From the NCBI GenBank assembly GCA_038880255.1, contig JAVZSA010000009.1, positions 1-39,180 on the forward strand: a stretch of DNA of 39,180 nt, read 5' to 3'. Source of the DNA: ARK-15 sp038880255 (lineage in GTDB: Archaea; Thermoplasmatota; Thermoplasmata; Thermoplasmatales; ARK-15). Below are positions 6,300-13,932 of the stretch, one piece after another. Under the pieces are notes generated by a model. That model did not search any database, was not told the DNA's origin, and saw nothing but the letters and a program-made list of their open reading frames with translations. A program made the position numbers and the translations under genes. Position 1 is the first letter of the stretch, and the number at the start of each line of letters is the position of its first letter.

Positions 6300-7367
6300 T
6301 CAAATTTCCAAATTTTGGAAACCTCTTTTGTATTGAACAGGATAAAATTCCTTTTTCTCTTTTGCACCTTCTCTTGCGGGCCAAAATGGATCCCTTAAGA
6401 GTAATCTCCCCATTGTAATCATATCTGCTTTTCCTTCTGATAGTATTTTTTCAGCTGTTTTTTTATTGTAAATATTCCCTACAACAGAAGTCATTATATT
6501 CACATTTCTTTTTATTTTTTCTGAAATAAATACATTGTATCCCTCTTCATCAGGAATTCTAATGTTTGGTAATATTCCACCAGAAGAACAATCTATGAGA
6601 TCTACTCCGTTTTCTTTCATTTCTTTAGCCAGAAATATTGTATCATTAAGATTCCAGCCATTTTCAATAAAATCAACACCTGAAATTCTCACAAATAATG
6701 GAATGTCATTGGGAATTTTTTCTTTTATTTTTTGAATAATTTCAATAAGGAATCTAATTCTATTCTCAAGATTTCCCCCATACTTATCCTTTCTTTTATT
6801 TGTTAATGGTGAAAGGAATTCATGTATAAGATAACCGTGGGCCGCGTGAATTTCTAATATTTTGAAACCTGATTCAACAGCTAGTATTGCGGATTTAACA
6901 AATTTTCTCTGAATATTTATAATATTCTCTTGCGTTAATTCCTTTGGTCTAATCCAATCTTCAACATATGGAATGGGTGAAGGAGCCACAGGTATCCATC
7001 CCCCTTCACTAATAGGTATTCTACCAAATCCCTCCCATGGAACATAGGTCCCTGCTTTTCTTCCAGCATGAGCAATTTGTATTCCTGGAATAGCATCAAA
7101 TTTTTTTATAAATCTAGCAATTTTTGAAAGGGCACGCATTTGTGTTTTATTATAAAGACCTAGATCTGAGGGTGTAATCATTCCCTTTTTTTCTATAGCT
7201 GTTGCTTCAAGAATTATTATACCTACACCACCTAAAGCTCTTGAACCATAATGTACAAAATGAAATTCATTAGGTAAACCATTTTTTGCTGAATACATTG
7301 CCATAGGTGAAAGTATGATTCGATTTCTTGATTTTAGATTTTTAATGTTAATACTTTCAAAAAGCAT
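6300..7367 (-). CDS. old yellow enzyme family ene-reductase, YqjM-like
   Basis: A 355-residue FMN-dependent NAD(P)H:flavin oxidoreductase with a TIM-barrel fold. It shows AHAGRKA (99-105), the substrate-binding pair HAAH (His174 and His177) with Tyr179, and SPLTNKRKDKYGG (186-198), all close to the thermophilic-like OYE class. In YqjM a cysteine in SPMCMY tunes the flavin. Here the motif is SPMAMY, so that residue is Ala23, while Tyr25 is kept. It probably reduces activated C=C bonds; the natural substrate is unknown. It is transcribed alone, divergently from purN across about 80 bases. Confidence 0.92.
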   Translation of the reverse strand: MLFESINIKNLKSRNRIILSPMAMYSAKNGLPNEFHFVHYGSRALGGVGIIILEATAIEKKGMITPSDLGLYNKTQMRALSKIARFIKKFDAIPGIQIAHAGRKAGTYVPWEGFGRIPISEGGWIPVAPSPIPYVEDWIRPKELTQENIINIQRKFVKSAILAVESGFKILEIHAAHGYLIHEFLSPLTNKRKDKYGGNLENRIRFLIEIIQKIKEKIPNDIPLFVRISGVDFIENGWNLNDTIFLAKEMKENGVDLIDCSSGGILPNIRIPDEEGYNVFISEKIKRNVNIMTSVVGNIYNKKTAEKILSEGKADMITMGRLLLRDPFWPAREGAKEKKEFYPVQYKRGFQNLEI

Positions 7368-7388
7368 AACAATTATATTTATTTTTAT

Positions 7389-7413
7389 TGTAAAAATTTT
7401 TTTGTTTACAAAT
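7389..7413. promoter_or_regulatory. TGTAAA/TTTACA repeat between OYE gene and purN
   Basis: TGTAAA (7389-7394) and TTTACA (7405-7410) form an inverted pair, and the decamer GTTTACAAAT (7404-7413) is identical to one arm of the copper-cassette palindrome read on the other strand. It may be a shared regulator site or an AT-rich coincidence. Confidence 0.25.
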
Positions 7414-7420
7414 AGAAAGT

Positions 7421-7428
7421 ATTATAAA
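7421..7428 (+). promoter_or_regulatory. TATA box for leaderless purN
   Basis: ATTATAAA is centred about 25 bases before the purN ATG at 7450, with no ribosome site between. Confidence 0.55.
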
Positions 7429-7449
7429 TTTTGGTTCAATTAAAAGACC

Positions 7450-8061
7450 ATGAATCTTGGGGTACTTGTATCTGGAAGGGGGACAAATCTTCAGGCAATA
7501 ATCGATGCAAGTAAAGAAAATAAAATAAAATCAAAAGTAGTGATAGTAATATCAAATAAAAAGGATGCGTATGCACTTTTAAGGGCAGAAAAAGAGGGAA
7601 TTTCTAATCTTTTCATTTCCCCTAAAAATAAATCTCCAGAAGAATATGATATGGAAGTCGTAAAAGAGCTAAAGAATCATAATGTAGAACTGGTAATTTT
7701 AGCAGGATATTTGAAAATTCTCACCCCTAAATTTATAAGAGAGTATGAAGATAAGATTATAAATGTTCATCCTGCACTTTTACCAAGTTTTGGTGGCAAA
7801 GGATTTTATGGAGAGCATGTACATAGAGCAGTGATAGAGGCTGGATGCAAAATAAGTGGGTGTACTGTACATTTTGTTAGAGAAGAAATAGATAAGGGTC
7901 CTATAATAGTTCAAAAATGTGTTAATGTTTTGGATAATGATACACCTGAAACGTTGGCGGAAAGGATATTACCTTATGAACATGAATCAATTGTTGAAGC
8001 TATAAAAATAATTGAAGAAGGTAAATATAAAATAGAGGGAATGCGCGTTAAAAAGATTTAA
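7450..8061 (+). CDS. purN: phosphoribosylglycinamide formyltransferase
   Basis: PurN formylates glycinamide ribonucleotide with 10-formyltetrahydrofolate, the third step of de novo purine synthesis. The 203-residue protein shows the N-terminal SGRGTNL phosphate loop (8-14) and the full catalytic triad Asn105, His107 (NVHP) and Asp148 (DKGPI). Length is typical. The stop overlaps the stop of the convergent universal-stress gene by 4 bases. purF, the first enzyme of the same pathway, lies about 1 kb downstream in a separate unit. Confidence 0.95.
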   Translation: MNLGVLVSGRGTNLQAIIDASKENKIKSKVVIVISNKKDAYALLRAEKEGISNLFISPKNKSPEEYDMEVVKELKNHNVELVILAGYLKILTPKFIREYEDKIINVHPALLPSFGGKGFYGEHVHRAVIEAGCKISGCTVHFVREEIDKGPIIVQKCVNVLDNDTPETLAERILPYEHESIVEAIKIIEEGKYKIEGMRVKKI

Positions 8062-8480
8062 GGTGGAACGACGATCACCGGAATTTTACTTTCCGCTATT
8101 ATTGCTTGACTTACACTTCCTAAAATCAATCTTTCAATCCCTTTAAGTTTTCTTGTTCCAGTTACAATCACATCAATTGAATTTTTTTCAGCAAAGTCGA
8201 TAACTATAGATGCAACATTCTTTTTTTCAGACATTGTATAGGAGAATTTTACGTTATATCCAGAAAATATTGCATAGAATACATCTCTAAGATAAAATAT
8301 AAAGCTTTCAATGGAATCAAAGGTTCTTGTACCTTCAAAAAGATTTACCTTTATGGGTATTGATGTATCTGTAACTACATATAAACCAAATATTTGATCA
8401 CCCGCTTTTAAAAATTTTTTAATAAATTCGGAAGCAGCAACAGCTCCTGTCGAACCATCAAAGGCTATGAGGAAATTCAT
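8058..8480 (-). CDS. universal stress protein (UspA family)
   Basis: A 140-residue single-domain protein with the Usp alpha/beta fold: the opening strand FLIAFDGS holds the ATP-contacting Asp, and the C-terminal loop GTRKLKGIERLILGSVSQ matches G-x2-G-x9-G-S except that Lys replaces the second Gly of the first GxxG. Nucleotide binding is therefore plausible but may be altered. The stop overlaps that of purN tail to tail. An A/T-rich TATA-like element (about 8500-8510) is 25-30 bases upstream, suggesting a leaderless message. The physiological role is not predictable. Confidence 0.85.
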   Translation of the reverse strand: MNFLIAFDGSTGAVAASEFIKKFLKAGDQIFGLYVVTDTSIPIKVNLFEGTRTFDSIESFIFYLRDVFYAIFSGYNVKFSYTMSEKKNVASIVIDFAEKNSIDVIVTGTRKLKGIERLILGSVSQAIIAESKIPVIVVPP

Positions 8481-8666
8481 AAAATATTAAAATCAATTTT
8501 ATTTTATTAATTTTTCCATAAATTTTAATTTTTTTTATTTTTTAATAGATTTTTATAAATAAATTTATTAATAATATTTATAGGTAATAAAATTTATTGT
8601 TTAAATTTAATTTATATGAAAATAAATTATTCATCTTTTAAATTAAAATTCTTTAAAAGGATAATT

Positions 8667-8676
8667 TTTAATATAT
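8667..8676 (+). promoter_or_regulatory. TATA box of the lsm-rpl37e-purF unit
   Basis: TTTAATATAT lies about 25 bases before the lsm ATG, with no ribosome site between, at the end of a nearly pure A/T spacer (8481-8666) in which I see no gene. Confidence 0.5.
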
Positions 8677-8695
8677 CATATAATTTCCATATAGT

Positions 8696-8923
8696 ATGGA
8701 TCAAGTTATTAAACCGTTACAGGTACTTCAAAATTCGTTGAATAAGAATGTACTTGTATGTGTAAAAGGAAATAAGGAGTATAGAGGAGTACTTACAGGT
8801 TATGATCAACATATGAATTTGGTATTGAAGAATGCTGAAGAATTTTCAGAGAGTCAATCTAAGGGAGTTTATCCCATAGTGGTTGTAAGAGGAGATAATG
8901 TAATATATATATCTCCTTCATAA
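8696..8923 (+). CDS. Sm-like RNA-binding protein (archaeal LSm)
   Basis: A 75-residue protein made of the Sm fold only. The Sm1 motif spans about residues 17-45 with the RNA-contacting DQHMN (37-41), and Sm2 ends in VVRGDNVIYISP (63-74). Archaeal LSm proteins form rings that bind U-rich RNA. The neighbours are the archaeal pair lsm-rpl37e, 13 bases apart, followed here by purF. The first gene appears leaderless. Confidence 0.94.
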   Translation: MDQVIKPLQVLQNSLNKNVLVCVKGNKEYRGVLTGYDQHMNLVLKNAEEFSESQSKGVYPIVVVRGDNVIYISPS

Positions 8924-8936
8924 GGGGTAGATTATA

Positions 8937-9101
8937 ATGGGATCTGGAACACCAGCAATGGGAAAAAGGAATAAAAATCAAACTCACATAGTTTGTAGGA
9001 GATGCGGGCATAAAACTTACAATGTGAGAGAAAAGAGGTGCTCACATTGTGGATTTCCAGCACCAAGGTTACGTAGATATGCTTGGGCAAAAAGGAAATG
9101 A
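8937..9101 (+). CDS. rpl37e: 50S ribosomal protein eL37
   Basis: A 54-residue zinc-ribbon ribosomal protein: Cys20 and Cys23, then Cys35 and Cys38, in a basic chain ending in RRYAWAKRK. It opens MGSGTPAMGKRNK, as archaeal eL37 does. GGGGTAG, 7 bases before the ATG, is the ribosome site, so it is translated from the lsm message. Its last codons overlap the start of purF in another frame. Confidence 0.95.
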   Translation: MGSGTPAMGKRNKNQTHIVCRRCGHKTYNVREKRCSHCGFPAPRLRRYAWAKRK

Positions 9102-10488
9102 AAAATGTGGCATTGCTGGATTTAAGGTAAATGGTAATGCCACACCACTTCTATATTATTCATTGAGGGCTTTACAGCATAGGGGCCAGGAATCGGCAGG
9201 AATTGCCACATATAAAAATAAAATTATTGCTCATAGAGGAATGGGGCTTGTAAATGAGGTTTTTACAAAGGAAAATCTTGAACAACTTTCTTCAAATGTT
9301 GGAATAGGACATGTAAGATATTCTACTGCAGGATCTTCAACAATAATGAATTCACAACCAATTGTAGTTCATGGAATTGTAGGGGATATGGCAATAGCAC
9401 ATAATGGGGAAATTGCAAATGCTGAAGAACTTAAAGAATATTTAGAATCTCAAGGAATATCGTTTAATACAGAGTCAGACACTGAAGTTATTCTAAGACT
9501 TTTATCTTACAATATTAGTAGAAGTTCTGGGATAATAGATGGTATTAGAAAAACAATGTCAATGCTTTCAGGATCATATTCATTAGCCCTTCTTATAAAT
9601 GATAGACTCTTCGCCATTCGTGATCCACTTGGTATAAGACCACTTGTTTTAGGAAAAATTAATGGTGGATTTGGTTTTGCATCAGAAAGTGTGGCCTTCG
9701 ATACTATTGGAGGAGAAATAATAAGGGATGTATATTCGGGGGAAATTATAGAAATTAACGAAAATTCTTATCAATCCTATCAAATCGAAAATCAAGAAAA
9801 ACATACTGCCCATTGTATGTTTGAATATGTATATTTTGCAAGGGCAGATAGCGTTATTGATGGTAAAAGTGTTTATCAAGTTAGAATGAACCTTGGAAAA
9901 ATACTTGCTAGAGAAAGTCCAGCAATTGCAGATGCTGTTGTTCCTGTACCAGATTCTGGAAGAGCTCATGCATTAGGTTATTCATTTGAATCGGGCATAC
10001 CTTTTGCAGAGGGTTTGATGAAAAATAGATACGTTGATAGAACTTTTATAATCCCAGATCAGTCAGGAAGAGTACAAGAAATTCAGATAAAACTGAATCC
10101 TGTTAAGGAGGTAATTAAAGGAAAGAGTATTGTACTAGTAGATGATAGTATTGTTAGGGGAAATACAATGAAAAAAATAGTTAAGTTACTTAAGGATTCT
10201 GGTGCTAAAGAAGTTCACGTGAGAATAGGTTCACCTCCTATAATTTCACCTTGCTACCTTGGAATAGATATGAAAACAAGAAGTCAATTTATAGCTCATG
10301 GAAAAAGTGTTGATGAAATTAGAAAAGAAATTGGTGCGGATTCACTTTCTTATTTAAGTATTGAAGGATTAGTAGAGGCCATAGGTTTTGATTATGATGA
10401 CCTATGTCTTGGGTGTCTTACAGGTGTTTATCCAATTAAAATTAAGGGCGAAAAATATAGATGGCAAAAACAAATAGAATTATTTTGA
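9079..10488 (+). CDS. purF: amidophosphoribosyltransferase
   Basis: PurF makes phosphoribosylamine from PRPP and glutamine, the committed step of purine synthesis. I chose ATG 9079: it gives a 9-residue leader before the catalytic Cys10 (CGIAGF), the kind of propeptide cleaved in Bacillus-type PurF. A GTG at 9049 would add ten residues. The N-terminal glutaminase domain shows LQHRGQESAG. The PRPP loop is VLVDDSIVRGNT (352-363). Cys246, Cys392, Cys443 and Cys446 match the four ligands of the structural 4Fe-4S cluster of the clostridial/Bacillus type. The start lies within rpl37e (23-base overlap), and the stop overlaps nop5 by 9 bases, tail to tail. Confidence 0.94.
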   Translation: MLGQKGNEKCGIAGFKVNGNATPLLYYSLRALQHRGQESAGIATYKNKIIAHRGMGLVNEVFTKENLEQLSSNVGIGHVRYSTAGSSTIMNSQPIVVHGIVGDMAIAHNGEIANAEELKEYLESQGISFNTESDTEVILRLLSYNISRSSGIIDGIRKTMSMLSGSYSLALLINDRLFAIRDPLGIRPLVLGKINGGFGFASESVAFDTIGGEIIRDVYSGEIIEINENSYQSYQIENQEKHTAHCMFEYVYFARADSVIDGKSVYQVRMNLGKILARESPAIADAVVPVPDSGRAHALGYSFESGIPFAEGLMKNRYVDRTFIIPDQSGRVQEIQIKLNPVKEVIKGKSIVLVDDSIVRGNTMKKIVKLLKDSGAKEVHVRIGSPPIISPCYLGIDMKTRSQFIAHGKSVDEIRKEIGADSLSYLSIEGLVEAIGFDYDDLCLGCLTGVYPIKIKGEKYRWQKQIELF

Positions 10489-11322
10489 AAAGATTTGCAT
10501 TGTTTTATTTATAAAATCAGGATCTAGTTTTTTTGAAAAATTATCAATTCTTGATGCAATCGCAATTTTTCCTGCAAGTATCCTTGCATTTTTTCCCCTT
10601 TTTTTAGAATTGTGTACATATGGATGTTTAAATATTACACCATGTTTGGGACCGTTTAAATTCCTTTTTTTCGATGTAAAAAATGCCTTTCCTGCACCAA
10701 GGATTTGTATTCTGCTTCCTGGCATATTTGAAAGATTTCTTAAACCTCCAGCAATTGCTAATAATTCTGCTCCAAGTATAGGTCCAGCAACATAAGAAAG
10801 ATTTGGGCAACATTTCTCCATTGTTTCCTTTAGGAAATTTTCAACATTCTTTTTGATTTCTTTTAAAAGTAAATAAAAATTTTTTATGTCATTAAAGGTA
10901 TTATCGACGTTTTTATCTTCTAACATATTCTTTATAAATAATGATTCATTTGTCCAATATCTAAGTAAAGGTTGATAAATTTGATACCAATCTTCCAAAT
11001 GCATCTTATAAACATTTTCAATTTTTTCAAGATCCTTTAGAAATTTCCAAGATTCAATAGCAATAAGTTCATTTTTATCCAATGAATTTATTAATTTTTT
11101 TCCATACTCAATAAGTGTGCTCTGTAATAATTCATTTGCTTTACCAGGTATTAATATTACTTTGGGTCCATACTTTTTATAAAATTCTCCAAGGAATGAA
11201 TAATCTTCATTCTTAATTTTGAAAAAAATATCTGCAAGTTTTTCTTTATCCTCTGGAAAATTAATATATTCAATCTCGTCATCATTTTTTCCAATTGCCA
11301 TATTCCATCGTATTTCTATCAT
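10480..11322 (-). CDS. C/D box RNP core protein Nop5 (Nop56/58 family)
   Basis: Nop5 bridges fibrillarin and L7Ae on C/D guide RNAs for 2'-O-methylation. The conserved Nop domain is clear: YVAGPILGAELLAIAGG, then GSRIQILGAGKAFF, where most relatives have GAEKALF, then the basic GPKHGVIFKHPYV. At 280 residues it is short for the family, mostly because the N-terminal fibrillarin-binding part is compact and there is no long Lys-rich tail. It follows cbf5 by 35 bases, linking both RNA-guided modification systems, but fibrillarin is not next to it as in many archaea. Residues before Met8 could be extra. Confidence 0.9.
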   Translation of the reverse strand: MIEIRWNMAIGKNDDEIEYINFPEDKEKLADIFFKIKNEDYSFLGEFYKKYGPKVILIPGKANELLQSTLIEYGKKLINSLDKNELIAIESWKFLKDLEKIENVYKMHLEDWYQIYQPLLRYWTNESLFIKNMLEDKNVDNTFNDIKNFYLLLKEIKKNVENFLKETMEKCCPNLSYVAGPILGAELLAIAGGLRNLSNMPGSRIQILGAGKAFFTSKKRNLNGPKHGVIFKHPYVHNSKKRGKNARILAGKIAIASRIDNFSKKLDPDFINKTMQIFSK

Positions 11323-11357
11323 ATATATTCAAGAATAATACAAAATTAAAAATTTTT

Positions 11358-12245
11358 TCACAGTTTCCAAGTTTTTGGATATTTACCTCTTTCCATTATT
11401 ACTGTTTCCATTTTTACAAAGGGATCTTTAGATGAAATATCTAAATTATTTACTACCTTACCAAGAGAAATTAATTCTTCCTGTGGAGAAAAAATAGCTA
11501 CAATTGAATTTAAAGATAAATTTCCTTCAACTTTTTCTACACCTGCAGAATAAAGTGGAGCACCATTTACAATAGCCTCTATTGCTGTCTCTTTTACAAT
11601 AATCTTTGGAAGAAAATCTGTAAGTTCCTTTCCTGGTCTAAGAATTTTTTTTAAATATGAATTATCCCCATTTTTAAAGAATTCCATTGCATCTTTAAGA
11701 TCTTGAAGTGTAAATGCATTTTCTTCCTTAATTCTACCTGTTCTTATCCTTCTTAATTCTACAAGGTTTCCACCTGTGCCTATGGCATCTCCAAGGTCAA
11801 CACAAAGTGTTCTAATGTATGTTCCCGACTCTGTTGAAACTTTAAAAAGAACATTTCTACCATCAATTTCTATAATTTCAAGTGAAAATATTTTCCTTTT
11901 TCTTAATTTTCTTGAAACAGCTGCCCTCACAGGAACCATTTGATAAATTTCACCAATAAATTCTGAAAATACTTCCCTTATTTTTTTCTCATTAACATTT
12001 CCATGCAAATATAGTAATCCAACATATTCTTTATCCTGCATATGTAAAATATTAATTATTCTTGTCGCTTTATTTATACCAATTGGAAGTACCCCAGTTA
12101 CATGGGGATCTAAGGTTCCAGCATGTCCTGTCTTTTTAACATTGAGTATCTCTTTTACCCAGGCACTTACTTGATGGCTTGTTGGCCCATAAGGTTTATC
12201 AATTACAACATAGGAAAAATTGAACAAATCCTTTAATTCTTCCAT
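11358..12245 (-). CDS. cbf5: H/ACA RNP pseudouridine synthase Cbf5 (TruB family)
   Basis: It isomerises uridine to pseudouridine in rRNA, guided by H/ACA RNAs, and in tRNA. The 295-residue protein has the TruB-type catalytic domain with GHAGTLDP (Asp46 catalytic), SGTYIRTLC and RRIRTGRI, then a PUA domain from about residue 215. Its length is close to other archaeal Cbf5 proteins. The start overlaps cmk by 13 bases, so it is part of the secY-adk-DUF106-cmk run. This order is common in euryarchaea. Confidence 0.94.
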   Translation of the reverse strand: MEELKDLFNFSYVVIDKPYGPTSHQVSAWVKEILNVKKTGHAGTLDPHVTGVLPIGINKATRIINILHMQDKEYVGLLYLHGNVNEKKIREVFSEFIGEIYQMVPVRAAVSRKLRKRKIFSLEIIEIDGRNVLFKVSTESGTYIRTLCVDLGDAIGTGGNLVELRRIRTGRIKEENAFTLQDLKDAMEFFKNGDNSYLKKILRPGKELTDFLPKIIVKETAIEAIVNGAPLYSAGVEKVEGNLSLNSIVAIFSPQEELISLGKVVNNLDISSKDPFVKMETVIMERGKYPKTWKL

Positions 12246-12760
12246 GTTTTCAGAAATTTTACCACCTCCTCTGCCACTTCCTCAGGCATTTTGTTATCAG
12301 TATTTATTACAAGATCATATATTGATATATCTTTAAAATTTATACCATAAATTTCTTTATATCTTTTTAATTCGCTGTTTTCGCGTAGTAACAATAATTC
12401 CATAGTCGTATTGTGTTCTCTTTTTTTTATTCTTTCATATCTTTTTTCTATACTAGCATCTAAGAATACTTTTAAAGCTGTAATATTATTTTTTATAGCA
12501 AACCAGGCAGCAAGCCTTGAATCTATTACCATATCACCATTTTTTCTCATAATTTGTAAAATTTTTTCATCTACAAATCTATCTATTTCAGGATTTTTCT
12601 CTGCAAATAAACTGAAATCTTCCAAATCCATTCCATATTCCTTGGATAAAGATCTAAATATATCACCACTTGAAATAAGTGGAAAGTCGAGCATTTTCGA
12701 TAATATTCTAGCAACAGTAGTTTTCCCAGAACCTGGTGGTCCACTTATTATAATTATCAT
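12233..12760 (-). CDS. cmk: cytidylate kinase, archaeal type
   Basis: Phosphorylates CMP and dCMP. The 175-residue P-loop kinase has GPPGSGKTT (7-15), the CMP-binding region ISSGDIFR, DSRLAAW in place of an NMP loop, and the lid RIKKREHNT. The chain is shorter than bacterial Cmk and matches the archaeal form found next to cbf5. Start and preceding stop overlap as ATGA. Confidence 0.92.
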   Translation of the reverse strand: MIIIISGPPGSGKTTVARILSKMLDFPLISSGDIFRSLSKEYGMDLEDFSLFAEKNPEIDRFVDEKILQIMRKNGDMVIDSRLAAWFAIKNNITALKVFLDASIEKRYERIKKREHNTTMELLLLRENSELKRYKEIYGINFKDISIYDLVINTDNKMPEEVAEEVVKFLKTWKN

Positions 12761-13389
12761 AATTGCTTCAATCTTTTATGAAATTCATAGATTTTAAATA
12801 GATAGGTAATAAAATAACCAAGAGGAAATGTGAAGAATGTATATAGAATTAACCAATTCGGGAAAAATGAAATACCACCAGTAATATCAATATTGAATGC
12901 CCAAGGAGTATTAAATGTTTTTACAGGTGCATGAGAAAGAAAATAATAAAGCCAGGTAAAAATTGCAATAACAATTACCATAGTGATTATCATTGGTTTC
13001 ATTTGATCCTGTTGTGATTTCATTTGGTCCATCATTAATTTTTGTTGCACTTTTCTGTATTTTTCTATTTTCCCCATATCTCTAGCTCTGTATGCTTCCC
13101 TCATCTTTTTAGAAATAAATCTTGTCTTTTCCTGTAGTTTTGCCATCTCAAACCAATCAATGAAATAATGTCTTGCATACATGTTAATTATTGTTAATAG
13201 AAGAGCAGCAAAGACAATTGTAAGTATGGGGAATTGACCATTAAATCCCAATAAGGGTGTGAAAATAAAACCAACCCCAATAGCCAATGCATCTCTTATT
13301 TCAGGAATTAGAATTACGAACATTACTAGCATTAAAATCATGAAATATAATCCCGAATAGGAAGCAGGTATTGATTTTTTTTCATCCAT
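12757..13389 (-). CDS. DUF106 membrane protein, YidC/EMC3/TMCO1-like insertase
   Basis: A 210-residue membrane protein with a helix near residues 12-32, another at about 52-70, a long charged cytoplasmic coiled segment (about 78-130, with QQKLMMDQMKSQQDQMKP) and two further helices after 131. This is the layout of archaeal DUF106 proteins, members of the Oxa1 superfamily thought to help insert membrane proteins. Its place between adk/secY and cmk supports a job beside the translocon. It overlaps adkA by 8 bases. Confidence 0.88.
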   Translation of the reverse strand: MDEKKSIPASYSGLYFMILMLVMFVILIPEIRDALAIGVGFIFTPLLGFNGQFPILTIVFAALLLTIINMYARHYFIDWFEMAKLQEKTRFISKKMREAYRARDMGKIEKYRKVQQKLMMDQMKSQQDQMKPMIITMVIVIAIFTWLYYFLSHAPVKTFNTPWAFNIDITGGISFFPNWLILYTFFTFPLGYFITYLFKIYEFHKRLKQL

Positions 13390-13930
13390 TTTTTATCATC
13401 TTTAATAAAGATTCTACAGTCTCATTAATTTTTCCTTCTTCATTTTTTATAATTACTACTGTTGCTCCAGTTAAAGTGGCACAAGCAGAAGCAAAATATC
13501 TGTTCATGTTCTGATGCGTTTCAATATCATATTCTTTTTCATTGTCTCTATATCTGGATGAATCCTTATTCCTTCTTGACATTATACTTTTTGGATCCGC
13601 TTCAATTAAGACAAGCATAGAAGGTTTTAGAGCTTTTAATACCCACTCCGGAAGTCCTGGTAAAAATCCTGCAGGCGTTTTAATGCTCATATGTGTATCA
13701 ACAATTACATTATCCATCTTACCTATATATTCTCCCGCCAAACGTTGAAGTTCCCTCTGTTTATCAACTGTTAATTTTCTTATCTCATCTCTATTTTTGA
13801 CGCCAATTTCCCTAGCCTTTTCAAGCATTATGTCTCCAAAATTCACTATTTTATAATCTATATTCTTTGCTACGCCATCCATTATTGTAGATTTTCCTAC
13901 TCCGGGAACACCAGTTACCACAATTCTCAT
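13382..13930 (-). CDS. adkA: adenylate kinase, archaeal type
   Basis: Interconverts ATP, AMP and ADP. The 182-residue chain has the P-loop GVPGVGKST (7-15), VDTHMSIKTPAGFLPGLP and the RRNKDSSRYRD lid, as in the archaeal AdkA family (COG2019), which is distinct from bacterial Adk. It follows secY by 2 bases. Confidence 0.95.
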   Translation of the reverse strand: MRIVVTGVPGVGKSTIMDGVAKNIDYKIVNFGDIMLEKAREIGVKNRDEIRKLTVDKQRELQRLAGEYIGKMDNVIVDTHMSIKTPAGFLPGLPEWVLKALKPSMLVLIEADPKSIMSRRNKDSSRYRDNEKEYDIETHQNMNRYFASACATLTGATVVIIKNEEGKINETVESLLKMIKNG

Positions 13931-13932
13931 AA

